This document shows positions 35,900 through 43,903 of a stretch of 64,000 nucleotides of DNA, piece after piece. The translations under genes were made by a program, and so were the position numbers. The notes below the pieces were generated by a model, which saw only the letters and a list, made by a program, of their open reading frames with translations, was not told the origin of the DNA and ran no database searches. Where the stretch lies: contig JAGYJL010000004.1 of NCBI GenBank assembly GCA_018402015.1, positions 25,357 to 89,356 on the forward strand. The letters are read 5' to 3'. Position 1 is the first letter of the stretch. Each line of letters starts with the position of its first letter. Origin of the DNA: Flavobacteriales bacterium (lineage in GTDB: Bacteria > Bacteroidota > Bacteroidia > UBA10329).

Positions 35900-36823
35900 T
35901 CACTTCAGCCAAACAATCTTGCTGAAGATCCATGCAGGATGCTTTGGAGGAATGGTGGAAGTTTGAAATTGAAGGTTTTCAAGAATCGATTTCAGCTCAT
36001 TGCTCTTTTCCTCGTTCATGGCATTGGTTGCAAGGTCGTAAATCGTTGTGTTGCGCCACTCGGTATGGCCGCTTACATCCAATTTGAATTCAATTTCCAT
36101 CCTGAACTTTGCTTCATTCGGAATTGTTTTTTCAATTTTCAGTAAGGCGGAAACGGCATCTATCAAACTTCCACCGGACTTTGTTTGAGGAAAAGACTGA
36201 GGAAAGTATTCTTCAGAAGAATATTCTACTCGGTAAGGCGCATTTGGCAGCGAGTAGTAATTCTGATGAAAGTGATTGGCTCCATCTCCTGTGTAAATGT
36301 GAAACAGTTGATTCAGGTCGAAAACGGCCAATGTCGGCTTATCGAACGAGAGATACAGTCTGTCTTCCGTAATGTAGAACGGATGAGTAGCCATTTGGTG
36401 GTAGATGCTATCGTTCCGCAGCCAACCGCTTGTTGGAAGACGGTCTCTGCTTTTTGCAGAAACCAGTTCGTAATGAACAAGTCGCTCTAACTGAGCCGTG
36501 TCAAACTTCTTTCCGTTCCTGTACATACTCAATAGGCTATGATCCAATGGTTCCTTGTCTTTTTCAGAAACTAGGTGAGCAATGGTTTGGCCGTTATTGC
36601 TTAATGCCACCCAACCATTGAGGAATTCCTCAAGTTGATAAACGGTATCGCCATCCTGTTTATGAATGACGTAGGTAATACCTTCTGAATTGTCTAGATC
36701 GTGCGAGAACGTAAGTGAGATCAGCTTGTAAGTTCCGACCTCATTCATCAATTCGTACGACACACTTTTGTGCTGAGCTTTGGATAGAAAAGGTATCAGA
36801 ATGAGAACAAGAACAAGTCGCAT
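35900..36823 (-). CDS. Secreted protein of unknown function
   Basis: 307 residues from the ATG at 36823 (MRLVLVLILIPFLSKAQ, signal peptide); ATG 36847 is an alternative that adds eight residues. The body has repeated beta-type stretches and no motif that I recognise. It lies 15-40 bp after the acyl-CoA dehydrogenase on the same strand and may be cotranscribed, but a functional link is not evident. Confidence 0.65.
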   Translation of the reverse strand: MRLVLVLILIPFLSKAQHKSVSYELMNEVGTYKLISLTFSHDLDNSEGITYVIHKQDGDTVYQLEEFLNGWVALSNNGQTIAHLVSEKDKEPLDHSLLSMYRNGKKFDTAQLERLVHYELVSAKSRDRLPTSGWLRNDSIYHQMATHPFYITEDRLYLSFDKPTLAVFDLNQLFHIYTGDGANHFHQNYYSLPNAPYRVEYSSEEYFPQSFPQTKSGGSLIDAVSALLKIEKTIPNEAKFRMEIEFKLDVSGHTEWRNTTIYDLATNAMNEEKSNELKSILENLQFQTSTIPPKHPAWIFSKIVWLK

Positions 36824-36862
36824 TTGAATTGATTTTGAACTCAGCATGACAAAAATTATACC

Positions 36863-38041
36863 CTATGTGAAGGCGTTGAACCCGGTCACATCCATTCCAG
36901 TAATGAGCAAATGGATGTCGTGCGTGCCTTCGTAGGTCACAACGCTTTCCAAATTCATCATGTGGCGCATGATCGGATATTCGCCTGTAATGCCCATTCC
37001 GCCAAGCATTTGGCGTGCTTCACGAGCAGTTCGCAGAGCAATTTCAACGTTGTTCCTTTTAGCCATGGAAATCTGCTGCGGAGAAGCGCGATGGTCGTTT
37101 TTCAAAACTCCTAAACGCCAAACCAACAACTGAGCCTTGGTGATCTCGGTGATCATTTCGGCCAATTTCTTCTGTTGGAGCTGGAAACTTCCGATCGGTT
37201 TTCCGAACTGGATACGTTCTTTGGAATAACGCAAAGCGGTATCGTAGCAATCGAGTGCCGAACCCAATGCGCCCCAAGCAATGCCGTAGCGAGCAGAGTT
37301 CAAACAGCTCAACGGCCCTTTCAGTCCGCGGATATCTGGGAAAAGATTTTCCTTCGGAACCTTCACATTATCGAACACCAACTCGCCAGTGGCTGACGCA
37401 CGCAAACTCCACTTTCCGTGGGTGGTTGGCGTGGTGAACCCTTCCATTCCACGTTCTACTACAAGACCGCGGATGGTTCCTTCTTCATCCTTTGCCCAAA
37501 CAACTGCAATGTCTGCAAACGGGGCATTACTGATCCACATTTTGGCTCCGTTAAGAATAACGTGGTCGCCAGCATCTTTAAAGTTGGTAACCATTCCGTT
37601 TGGGTTAGAACCGTGGTCTGGTTCGGTAAGCCCGAAGCAACCCAACAATTCTCCGGTGGCCAAACGTGGCAGCCATTTCTGCTTCTGAGCTTCTGTTGCA
37701 TAGCTCCAAATTGGAAACATGACCAATGAACTTTGAACAGATGCCGTGCTTCGTAGTCCGCTATCGCAACGCTCCAATTCCTGCATAATGATACCGTAGG
37801 ATATTTGGTCCAAGCCTGGTCCACCGTACTCTTGAGGGATATAAGGTCCGAATGCCCCTATCTCGCCTAAACCAGGAAGCAAGTGGCGCGGGAACTCGGC
37901 TTTTTGAGCGTATTCTTCAATGATCGGTGATACGTTCTGCTTTACCCAACTTCTAACGGTCTCTCTAATGAGTTTATGTTCTTCGGTAAGGAGTTCGTCA
38001 ATGAGGTAGTAATCGTGTCCTTGATATCTATCGTCAGCCAT
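36863..38041 (-). CDS. Acyl-CoA dehydrogenase, glutaryl-CoA-dehydrogenase-like
   Basis: 392 residues from MADDRYQGHDYYLIDELLT. FAD and substrate motifs: CFGLTEPDHGSNP, WISNAPFADI, RYGIAWGALGSALDCYDTALRYSKERIQFGKPIGSFQL and the catalytic-Glu loop VTYEGTHDIHLL. The GTHDIH ending is typical of glutaryl-CoA dehydrogenase, which makes crotonyl-CoA in lysine and tryptophan breakdown, so I prefer that over a general acyl-CoA enzyme. No partner genes of that pathway are adjacent. Confidence 0.92.
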   Translation of the reverse strand: MADDRYQGHDYYLIDELLTEEHKLIRETVRSWVKQNVSPIIEEYAQKAEFPRHLLPGLGEIGAFGPYIPQEYGGPGLDQISYGIIMQELERCDSGLRSTASVQSSLVMFPIWSYATEAQKQKWLPRLATGELLGCFGLTEPDHGSNPNGMVTNFKDAGDHVILNGAKMWISNAPFADIAVVWAKDEEGTIRGLVVERGMEGFTTPTTHGKWSLRASATGELVFDNVKVPKENLFPDIRGLKGPLSCLNSARYGIAWGALGSALDCYDTALRYSKERIQFGKPIGSFQLQQKKLAEMITEITKAQLLVWRLGVLKNDHRASPQQISMAKRNNVEIALRTAREARQMLGGMGITGEYPIMRHMMNLESVVTYEGTHDIHLLITGMDVTGFNAFT

Positions 38042-38059
38042 GTTTATTGCTTTGGTGGG

Positions 38060-38067
38060 CAAATGTA
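38060..38067 (-). promoter_or_regulatory. -7 box for the acyl-CoA dehydrogenase
   Basis: TACATTTG on the minus strand, 18 bp before the ATG at 38041, fits TAnnTTTG. Confidence 0.45.
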
Positions 38068-38186
38068 GAAAAAGCCTATGTTGGAAATTGTCTTAATTCA
38101 GGCAACCCGAACGTAGATTAATGGTCTATTGTTCGAACCTTTTTGAACATTGTCCGTAAGGCGATGTTTTGTCAGTCATCCAATTC

Positions 38187-38194
38187 TAATTTCG
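38187..38194 (+). promoter_or_regulatory. -7-like box for the choice-of-anchor V gene
   Basis: TAATTTCG, 23 bp before the ATG at 38218, matches TAnnTTYG; a TTTTG occurs about 15 bases upstream of it, shorter than the usual 19-base spacing. Confidence 0.35.
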
Positions 38195-38217
38195 TAAAAC
38201 CATTTAAAACAAATTAT

Positions 38218-39042
38218 ATGAAGAAGAAGTTTACCATCGCCTTATCGTTGCTATTGATGACCGGAATGGTCTATGATTACAATATGCGAACGGTTCAATC
38301 GAGTAGTTCAGGTGCTCCAAACGGTTATACTGGAGATCCTGCTGTTAACAATGGAGCTACATGTGGTTCTGGAGGCGGATGCCACGGAAGTCAGCCAGGT
38401 ACCCCATCTGGAAACGAGTCTTCTATGATAACCTCCAATATTCCTCAAGCAGGATACGTTGCCGGACAGACCTATGATATGACTGTTTCTGTATCTGGTG
38501 GTGGTAATAAATTTGGGTTTTCGCTTTCTGCTCAAGGAAACGCGGGTTCGCTTATCGCTTCCTCTTCTACGCAGCTCAATGGAAGCGGTAACTTCGTTAC
38601 GCACACCTTTAGTTCAAATACGGGTTCTGGTGGCCGATCTTGGAATTTCCAATGGACCGCTCCTACCGCTGGTACAGGTGATGTAACGTTCTACGCCACA
38701 ACCTTATATGCTTTCAATGGCGGTGATGGTGGCGATGTTGCTGTTCCAGTGAGTATAACAGTTTCTGAAGCTACTGGTGTAGGTATAAGCGAAGCAGCAT
38801 TGGAAGCACTTTCTGTTTACCCGAATCCGGTAATTGATGAGATTCATGTTGCAGCCAAGGATGTAGATGAGGAGATATTGTTCACATTGTACAGCATGGA
38901 TGGCAAAAAAGTGTTGGAAGAGAAGCACGATGGAGGTGATATCACCATTGATCTTTCAAGCAAAAGCCTTACTACTGGCGTTTACTTCCTTCAGATGGAG
39001 GCTGTTGGTAGTAGCACCATCAAAAAGTTGTTGGTTAAATAA
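38218..39042 (+). CDS. Choice-of-anchor V protein with T9SS type-A domain
   Basis: 274 residues from the ATG at 38218 (MKKKFTIALSLLLMTGMVYDYN). After the signal comes GAPNGYTGDPAVNNGATCGSGGGCHGS, the start of a choice-of-anchor V (Reeler-like) domain, which normally holds TCxxCH; here five residues separate the Cys pair (CX5CH), so heme attachment is doubtful. A beta-rich middle (TYDMTVSVSGGGNKFGFSLSAQ...) follows, and a C-terminal T9SS type-A domain (YPNPVIDEIHVAAKD ... TGVYFLQMEAVG) ends in KKLLVK. Predicted surface or secreted protein of unknown function. Confidence 0.85.
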   Translation: MKKKFTIALSLLLMTGMVYDYNMRTVQSSSSGAPNGYTGDPAVNNGATCGSGGGCHGSQPGTPSGNESSMITSNIPQAGYVAGQTYDMTVSVSGGGNKFGFSLSAQGNAGSLIASSSTQLNGSGNFVTHTFSSNTGSGGRSWNFQWTAPTAGTGDVTFYATTLYAFNGGDGGDVAVPVSITVSEATGVGISEAALEALSVYPNPVIDEIHVAAKDVDEEILFTLYSMDGKKVLEEKHDGGDITIDLSSKSLTTGVYFLQMEAVGSSTIKKLLVK

Positions 39043-39066
39043 TCTGATAACAATTGCAATACAAGG

Positions 39067-39092
39067 AAGGTGCTTAACGGCACCTTTTTTGT
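39067..39092 (+). terminator. Intrinsic terminator after the choice-of-anchor V gene
   Basis: Stem AAGGTGC / GCACCTT with a six-base loop, followed by a T-run. It ends 12-20 bp before the YceI gene starts, leaving little room for a separate promoter. Confidence 0.8.
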
Positions 39093-39112
39093 TTTTTAGC
39101 GGTATGTATCAG

Positions 39113-39700
39113 ATGGTCGTTACTCGATTATTTCTTAGACAGATCTTTTCCATCATCCTAGGGATAGCGGTGATGTTTTTCGGTTCTACCACTGCATTTA
39201 CGCAAACCGTTTATGTAAGTGATACAAGCTCGGTGGGATTCAATTCTACCACGCCTATCGAATTCATTTCCGCTATAAATCATGCATCTACAGCCATGAT
39301 TGAGATGGCAGCACGCACGGTTAAGGTGCAAGTGCCGGTTTCAGCATTTCAGTTTGAGAATAAACTGATGCAGGAACATTTTGTAGAGGGTTATTTGGAG
39401 CCGAAGAAGTTCCCTTATGCCACCTTCCGAGGTAAACTCTCCGATTCGTTAGATTTTTCTGTGGACACGATATATATTGTGGAGGCTACCGGAATGATGA
39501 ACGTGCATGGTATTGATCGCGTGCATTCTTTTAAGGGATTGATGATCTGTAAAGACAGCGTTGTTGATCTTACCACAGACTTTAGCCTGCTTCTTTCAGA
39601 TTACGGTATAAAGGTTCCTGGACCCGTGTTTGAGAACATTGCCAAGGAGGTTGGCGTGGAAGTTTATTTCCGTTTGATCCCCTTTAAGAAGGAGGATTGA
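39113..39700 (+). CDS. YceI-like domain protein, secreted
   Basis: 195 residues from the ATG at 39113 (MVVTRLFLRQIF...); ATG 39104 would add three residues and the long track ORF from 38867 is rejected because it overlaps the preceding gene. Signal-like helix (FSIILGIAVMFFGSTTAFTQ), then a YceI lipocalin-like fold: VPVSAFQFENKLMQEHFVEGYLEPKKFPYATFRGKL. YceI proteins bind isoprenoid-type lipids in the periplasm; the ligand here is unknown. Its TGA forms a TGATCA with the convergent lipoprotein gene. Confidence 0.85.
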   Translation: MVVTRLFLRQIFSIILGIAVMFFGSTTAFTQTVYVSDTSSVGFNSTTPIEFISAINHASTAMIEMAARTVKVQVPVSAFQFENKLMQEHFVEGYLEPKKFPYATFRGKLSDSLDFSVDTIYIVEATGMMNVHGIDRVHSFKGLMICKDSVVDLTTDFSLLLSDYGIKVPGPVFENIAKEVGVEVYFRLIPFKKED

Positions 39701-40144
39701 TCACTGCGCATTTACCGTAACCGTGCTGGAGCTAACACGGTTGCTCTCGTTGCCAGCTCTGTCTACAACCCAAATGGTGTACGTAACCGATTCGCTTGCA
39801 TTGCCATTAACAATAGCGGTATTTGGAAGCGTAACGTTAAGGTTGCCTTGTATAGAGATGTTGGCATTATCTGGCGCTAGTTGTTGAATGCGGAAACCAT
39901 AGGCCACCTGATTTCTCGAATCTTGGATGTACAGGTTATCGTTATCCGTATTGTTCTGCCCGAGGTCGCCATCTCCATCTAAATAAGAAATGGTGAATAC
40001 CAGCGAATCCTGATACTCGGTAACCACATTGGGAACCACACTTACGAACGAAATTTCAGGCACTTCGCTTATCTCGGTAGTCTCGTTGCAAGAAGATAAG
40101 CCGAATGCGGTGGCCGTAAATAGAAGAAGCAACAATTGTTTCAT
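39701..40144 (-). CDS. Lipoprotein, last gene of the DUF1501 operon
   Basis: 147 residues from the ATG at 40144: MKQLLLLLFTATAFGLSSC is a lipoprotein signal (lipobox LSSC). The mature part has two beta-type blocks, FTISYLDGDGDLGQNNTDNDNLY (an acidic, Asp/Asn-rich, possibly Ca-binding loop) and VTYTIWVVDRAGNESNRVSS, which looks like an Ig-type or PKD-like strand pair. The ATG overlaps the stop of the preceding gene (ATGA), so it is translationally coupled. Function unknown. Confidence 0.75.
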   Translation of the reverse strand: MKQLLLLLFTATAFGLSSCNETTEISEVPEISFVSVVPNVVTEYQDSLVFTISYLDGDGDLGQNNTDNDNLYIQDSRNQVAYGFRIQQLAPDNANISIQGNLNVTLPNTAIVNGNASESVTYTIWVVDRAGNESNRVSSSTVTVNAQ

Positions 40145-41127
40145 GGCAGAACGTAGAATGACCAAAAGGTCTTGTATTGAATGACCATTTCATCACGCGG
40201 CATCTCTGTTTGGCTTTCGCCATCGCTTACATAGTAGCGCATGTAAACCACGTTATCTGGGTTGAACAGGTTGGTGTTGAACTGAACGTACCAAAAGGTG
40301 AACCCTGGGTAATTGATGAATTGCGCATTCTGTTGATGGAAACCGGGAGCTGATGCTGAGAAATCGTCTGGGTCGTAAGAGAATTTCATCATGGAGCCTT
40401 GAAGTTGAGCAAGGGCCGTGCTATCGTCTTCTACGCCAATTACCAAGGCCACATTGCGGTTATCTGCCAAAATGAACGGGTTGTAGTATACACCATCAAT
40501 TCTGTTACCCGTTGCCGTAAGTGGGAAGTTCTGGTTGGCAGCTGCAATCACTCCGTCAATACTCATGGTATCCACGCCCACATAGAAACCGATCTGAGGT
40601 GCCTGGTTGGGATAGGAAGGAATCTCTCCGAACATGTTCTTGGCGCCATCCATTATCCAATTCTCGATGCGTTGGATGTAGGACGATTCCAACGGAACAC
40701 CGATGTTATCCTGCGGCATGCGATCGTTGGTGTTTGCAAAACAGCAATTGGTCAAACGTTCGTGCAGTACGCTCTGCGCAGTATCAAAAGGCACTACTCT
40801 AAAGGTGAAACTTGAATCAGGATCGTTCTTGACAATGTTGGCATAGACCATGGTTGACGAAGAACTCTGAACGGTTCTGAAATCAGGCTCGAAGTTGCCA
40901 TCATGACACCCAGGCACAGCACAACGCGGTTGCAGAATATCGCGATGTATAGCCACGATCGTATTCGGGCTGAGCGTATCAATGGGTGCCGGAGGTGTTG
41001 GGTAAACGATATTGTCGTACGGGTTTGGCGGAATCTCCGTTTCCGAGTTACACCCAACGAACGAGGCTACCACTGCCATCGAAAAACCGAAAGCAGCTAC
41101 CAAAGCAATGTTCTTCATCTTCATCAT
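40141..41127 (-). CDS. Lipoprotein with cytochrome-like CX4CH site (PSCyt1-like)
   Basis: 328 residues; signal with lipobox FVGC. Residues about 60-165 resemble planctomycete-type cytochrome c modules: ILQPRCAVPGCHDGNF, FRTVQSSSSTMVYANIV, RMPQDNIGVPLESSYIQRIENWIMDGA. The Cys pair is separated by four residues (CX4CH), a spacing known in some Geobacter multiheme proteins but not the canonical CxxCH, so heme binding needs testing. The C-terminal half (FILADNRNVALVIGVEDD... MVIQYKTFWSFYVLP) is a beta-rich domain that I do not recognise. It overlaps both neighbours by 4 bp. Confidence 0.78.
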   Translation of the reverse strand: MMKMKNIALVAAFGFSMAVVASFVGCNSETEIPPNPYDNIVYPTPPAPIDTLSPNTIVAIHRDILQPRCAVPGCHDGNFEPDFRTVQSSSSTMVYANIVKNDPDSSFTFRVVPFDTAQSVLHERLTNCCFANTNDRMPQDNIGVPLESSYIQRIENWIMDGAKNMFGEIPSYPNQAPQIGFYVGVDTMSIDGVIAAANQNFPLTATGNRIDGVYYNPFILADNRNVALVIGVEDDSTALAQLQGSMMKFSYDPDDFSASAPGFHQQNAQFINYPGFTFWYVQFNTNLFNPDNVVYMRYYVSDGESQTEMPRDEMVIQYKTFWSFYVLP

Positions 41128-42419
41128 ACTAAAGCTGCATCAAGCGGTTGACCAGGAAGCAATCCCGAAACATCATCATAGAAACCGAGGATCTTAGCAA
41201 TGGTGGGCACCACATCGATACTCTCGCCCATTACCTGACTGATAACCTGATTTTGAACCACCTTGCCAGATGGTCCTGCAACGAGACAGAAGATCTCTCT
41301 CGACATATCATCATTGGTATGATCCAACGCATAGCGACCAAAGGCATCTACCACGGTATTCGGTTGGGCGTTTCGGCCGTGTTCCGGAACGGCTATCAGA
41401 ATGGTATTGTCGGCCATTCCCGGGGTCGATTGGATGGTCTGCCAGAGGTGAGCCAAGGCATAATCGGCACGCACCAAATTGTTGGCGTATGCAGTAAAGT
41501 TGGTGTGGCAGATATCCACATCCTGCATGTTTACTACCAATAGTTCAGGCTTGAATTGCTCGATGATCTTCTCGGCAGCCAACACATTGAATTGATCACC
41601 ATTCAACCCACCTATTCCCCACGGGTTGTTGTAAGCACCAGAAGCCGCTTCTGTGTACGTTTGAAGAATAAATGCCTCTATGGCTTCCTTATCGGTAGAG
41701 GTGTTGCTTATTCCGGCCGAACCTTCTATAAACTGATTATTGAAGTTATTGTCGAAGAAGCTGCGCATCTCATTGGTCAGATTCTTCTGATTCTGTGTGA
41801 ACGTTTTCGGTTCGTTCAGTGCATTGTATGCCTCTGTACTGATAAGCGAAGCAGGCTGCATGTAATTGGCGCCATATAGAGGGCCATAGTTTGGATGCGT
41901 ACTGTAGTTCAATGCCGGATAAGGTCCTAAGGCGTTGCTTACCCACCACGCATTCTTGGCACTGGCCTCGGGGCTGGTGTGCTTTCTGTACAGCTCAAAA
42001 ACCGTTGGGCTGGCAGGCCGCTGGCGGATATTAATGTCCTGCTGATTGTAAACACCAGTAATAACAGATGTATGTCCACTGAAGTGACCCGTTGGCCCTT
42101 GCTGAAAGCGGAATTCTTTGAAAAGTGTACCCACTTCCTGTAGTCGTTGGCTGCCAACCTGACCAAGTAGATTAACTCCGCCAGCAATATCATTCGAAAT
42201 GCTTTCAGAACCTGTAAGTGTGTTGGGCATGAGGTTGCCATCTGCCTTATGCACCGATTCCAGATTACGTACACCACCCGCAAACAGGCAGAACACCACG
42301 TGGTCTACCACTCGTGCTCCGGTAGCGGCAAACAGTCTGCCCGAAGGAAGAATGTACGGTGCTGCAAATGCTCCTGCTGTTGCGGCCGCTGCTTTTTTTA
42401 TGAATCCTCTTCTTTTCAT
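41124..42419 (-). CDS. Tat-exported DUF1501 (alkaline-phosphatase-superfamily) protein
   Basis: 431 residues. The N-terminus MKRRGFIKKAAAATAGAFAAP is a twin-arginine signal, and DHVVFCLFAGGVRNLESVHK begins the DUF1501 fold. GHFSGHTSVITG corresponds to the nucleophile/metal region, QDVDICHTNFTAY and ILIAVPEHGRN to the other metal-site segments of alkaline-phosphatase-superfamily enzymes. DUF1501 proteins are very abundant in Planctomycetes and marine Bacteroidota and usually pair with a DUF1800 or cytochrome/DUF1553 protein; activity is unproven (sulfatase-like or phosphatase-like). It lies at the centre of a tightly coupled operon of lipoproteins. Confidence 0.88.
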   Translation of the reverse strand: MKRRGFIKKAAAATAGAFAAPYILPSGRLFAATGARVVDHVVFCLFAGGVRNLESVHKADGNLMPNTLTGSESISNDIAGGVNLLGQVGSQRLQEVGTLFKEFRFQQGPTGHFSGHTSVITGVYNQQDINIRQRPASPTVFELYRKHTSPEASAKNAWWVSNALGPYPALNYSTHPNYGPLYGANYMQPASLISTEAYNALNEPKTFTQNQKNLTNEMRSFFDNNFNNQFIEGSAGISNTSTDKEAIEAFILQTYTEAASGAYNNPWGIGGLNGDQFNVLAAEKIIEQFKPELLVVNMQDVDICHTNFTAYANNLVRADYALAHLWQTIQSTPGMADNTILIAVPEHGRNAQPNTVVDAFGRYALDHTNDDMSREIFCLVAGPSGKVVQNQVISQVMGESIDVVPTIAKILGFYDDVSGLLPGQPLDAALV

Positions 42420-42428
42420 GGCTGCTTC

Positions 42429-42929
42429 TTAATAGTAACGGTATTCATTGGAGGTCATAATGGCAAAATAGACCAACTCGGGCGTGATATCTTCATTCTC
42501 CTCTATCACATTCTTCATATGCCACAACTCGAATTCGTTCGGGTAGCGGTTCAGAAATTTCTGATAGGTGTCTAACAGAAACTGATCTACGTTGGCACGC
42601 ATCTGTGCATCGGTTGGAATGATAACGGTTGGCTCGTTCAAGAAATTCTTGATAATGAGTTCCTCAATGAGTTTCAGATCGCCAAAACCAGCATACGGAA
42701 CAGCCAATGTTTGCAATTGCGCTTGGCTGATGTTCTGCCCAAAAAGGTCGGTGTAAGCAATGGAGATGAACTCCGAAAGGCTCTTTACATAATCCTTATT
42801 AGCATTGGGTTGCTGTACGTTCACATCATTCACATCGTAAATGATGTTCTGCTCTTTCTGGCACCCGGAAACAACGGTAAGCATCAGCGCTGCCGATAGA
42901 ACCAACTGTATGTGCTTTATCATTTTCAT
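42429..42929 (-). CDS. Lipoprotein with one R-x-P-x-x-x-E repeat (DUF4214-like)
   Basis: 166 residues; signal with lipobox VSGC. The mature part is helical and carries TYQKFLNRYPNEFELWHMKNVI near the end, similar to the repeat seen three times in the upstream gene product, plus FISIAYTDLFGQNISQAQLQTL as a weaker copy. Start overlaps the stop of the upstream gene (ATGA). Nothing resembling an enzyme motif is visible. It may be a scaffold for the exported DUF1501 protein. Confidence 0.75.
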   Translation of the reverse strand: MKMIKHIQLVLSAALMLTVVSGCQKEQNIIYDVNDVNVQQPNANKDYVKSLSEFISIAYTDLFGQNISQAQLQTLAVPYAGFGDLKLIEELIIKNFLNEPTVIIPTDAQMRANVDQFLLDTYQKFLNRYPNEFELWHMKNVIEENEDITPELVYFAIMTSNEYRYY

Positions 42930-43804
42930 AATCCTGCAAATTCGTCAAGCGAAAGAATGTCTTTCTGTAATCGGTCGTAATTGCCAGAATCGCGGTAGCG
43001 AATGGCGTGGTAGCTTTGTTCCTCCGATGTCGGTTCACGGAAGAGGTACTTGAAATACAGCTCGCGCACCTGTCCTTCAAAGTAATCGTCCGAGTTGAGG
43101 AAGATCTCTACGAACTGTTCTTTGGAGTTGCCTGTTTCGTAGAATACCACCGCCACAAAACCATCTACCATGGTTATGCCTGCATCGTGTTCCTCGGAAG
43201 TGGGGTCTCTGTATAGGAAGTTATTGAACAGACTCAGTACAAAATTGAACGATCCCATGTTTATCTGATCGTAGATCTCGTTGCTTACCAATCTGCGGTG
43301 CATTTCCTGCATACCAATGGTGCCGTTTCTGAAATCGTTTGGCGTTGCCAGAAGCGTTTCCAGGTTGTCGATCACCTCAATAATGAGGTCGTAAAACTGC
43401 GCGTACTGCGGATCGTTCAGGAGTGAGTTGTAGATGAAGATCTGTGTTTGGATCTCTGTAGTGTCGAAAGCCGAGTTAAGCAGTTTAATGGAGTTGAATT
43501 CTAGGATCTTATCGCGGTATTCGCTATAGCTCAGAATCTCGTCTATCATCTCGTTTCTGCTGGCCACGCTCATGTTGCTGGCGCGTAAGAGCGCTACCGC
43601 ATCTGCCTCTTCGGTAGGCGATGGGTCTCTACCCAGCAGACTGATGTAGCATTTGGCCACATAATTTTCGAGTATAAGTGTTGAGATGGTTGAATCTGGC
43701 GGAGCCGTGTTATCATCTAATATGATATCGTCCTTTTTGCAACCTGTTGCGGCAATAATTACCAGCAACATAAGAATGGAAAAACCCGAAAGGATACTTT
43801 TCAT
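42926..43804 (-). CDS. Lipoprotein with three R-[DE]-P-[ST]-x-x-E repeats, first gene of the DUF1501 operon
   Basis: 292 residues from the ATG at 43804 (MKSILSGFSILMLLVIIAATGC, lipobox). Repeats: SLLGRDPSPTEEADAV, NFLYRDPTSEEHDAGI and KYLFREPTSEEQSYHA, each in a helical context. The pattern resembles DUF4214-type modules (LLGR.PD..G), but I cannot prove family membership. It is the promoter-proximal gene of a five-gene minus-strand operon. The start choice rejects 13 upstream residues without signal character. Confidence 0.75.
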   Translation of the reverse strand: MKSILSGFSILMLLVIIAATGCKKDDIILDDNTAPPDSTISTLILENYVAKCYISLLGRDPSPTEEADAVALLRASNMSVASRNEMIDEILSYSEYRDKILEFNSIKLLNSAFDTTEIQTQIFIYNSLLNDPQYAQFYDLIIEVIDNLETLLATPNDFRNGTIGMQEMHRRLVSNEIYDQINMGSFNFVLSLFNNFLYRDPTSEEHDAGITMVDGFVAVVFYETGNSKEQFVEIFLNSDDYFEGQVRELYFKYLFREPTSEEQSYHAIRYRDSGNYDRLQKDILSLDEFAGL

Positions 43805-43841
43805 AGGGTAGAGAAGCATGTTATTAGGTACGATAATACAC

Positions 43842-43879
43842 AAAAATGGTCGGTCAGCAATTGATGAGACCGACCATTT
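43842..43879 (-). terminator. Terminator after the M20 peptidase
   Basis: A perfect 12-bp stem AAATGGTCGGTC / GACCGACCATTT around a 12-base loop, ending in TTTTTG on the minus strand. It begins about 25 bases after the peptidase stop (43904) and lies just before the lipoprotein operon, so it separates the two minus-strand units. Confidence 0.82.
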
Positions 43880-43903
43880 AACGAAAGGTTTAAACCGAAA
43901 TTG

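Noticed and set aside
38867-39103. Long N-terminus of the YceI ORF
   Set aside because: It lies inside the choice-of-anchor V gene and its terminator; it is read-through from another frame.
39719-39742. AACCGTG / CACGGTT inverted repeat
   Set aside because: It sits inside the last lipoprotein gene without a T-run, so a terminator is not supported.
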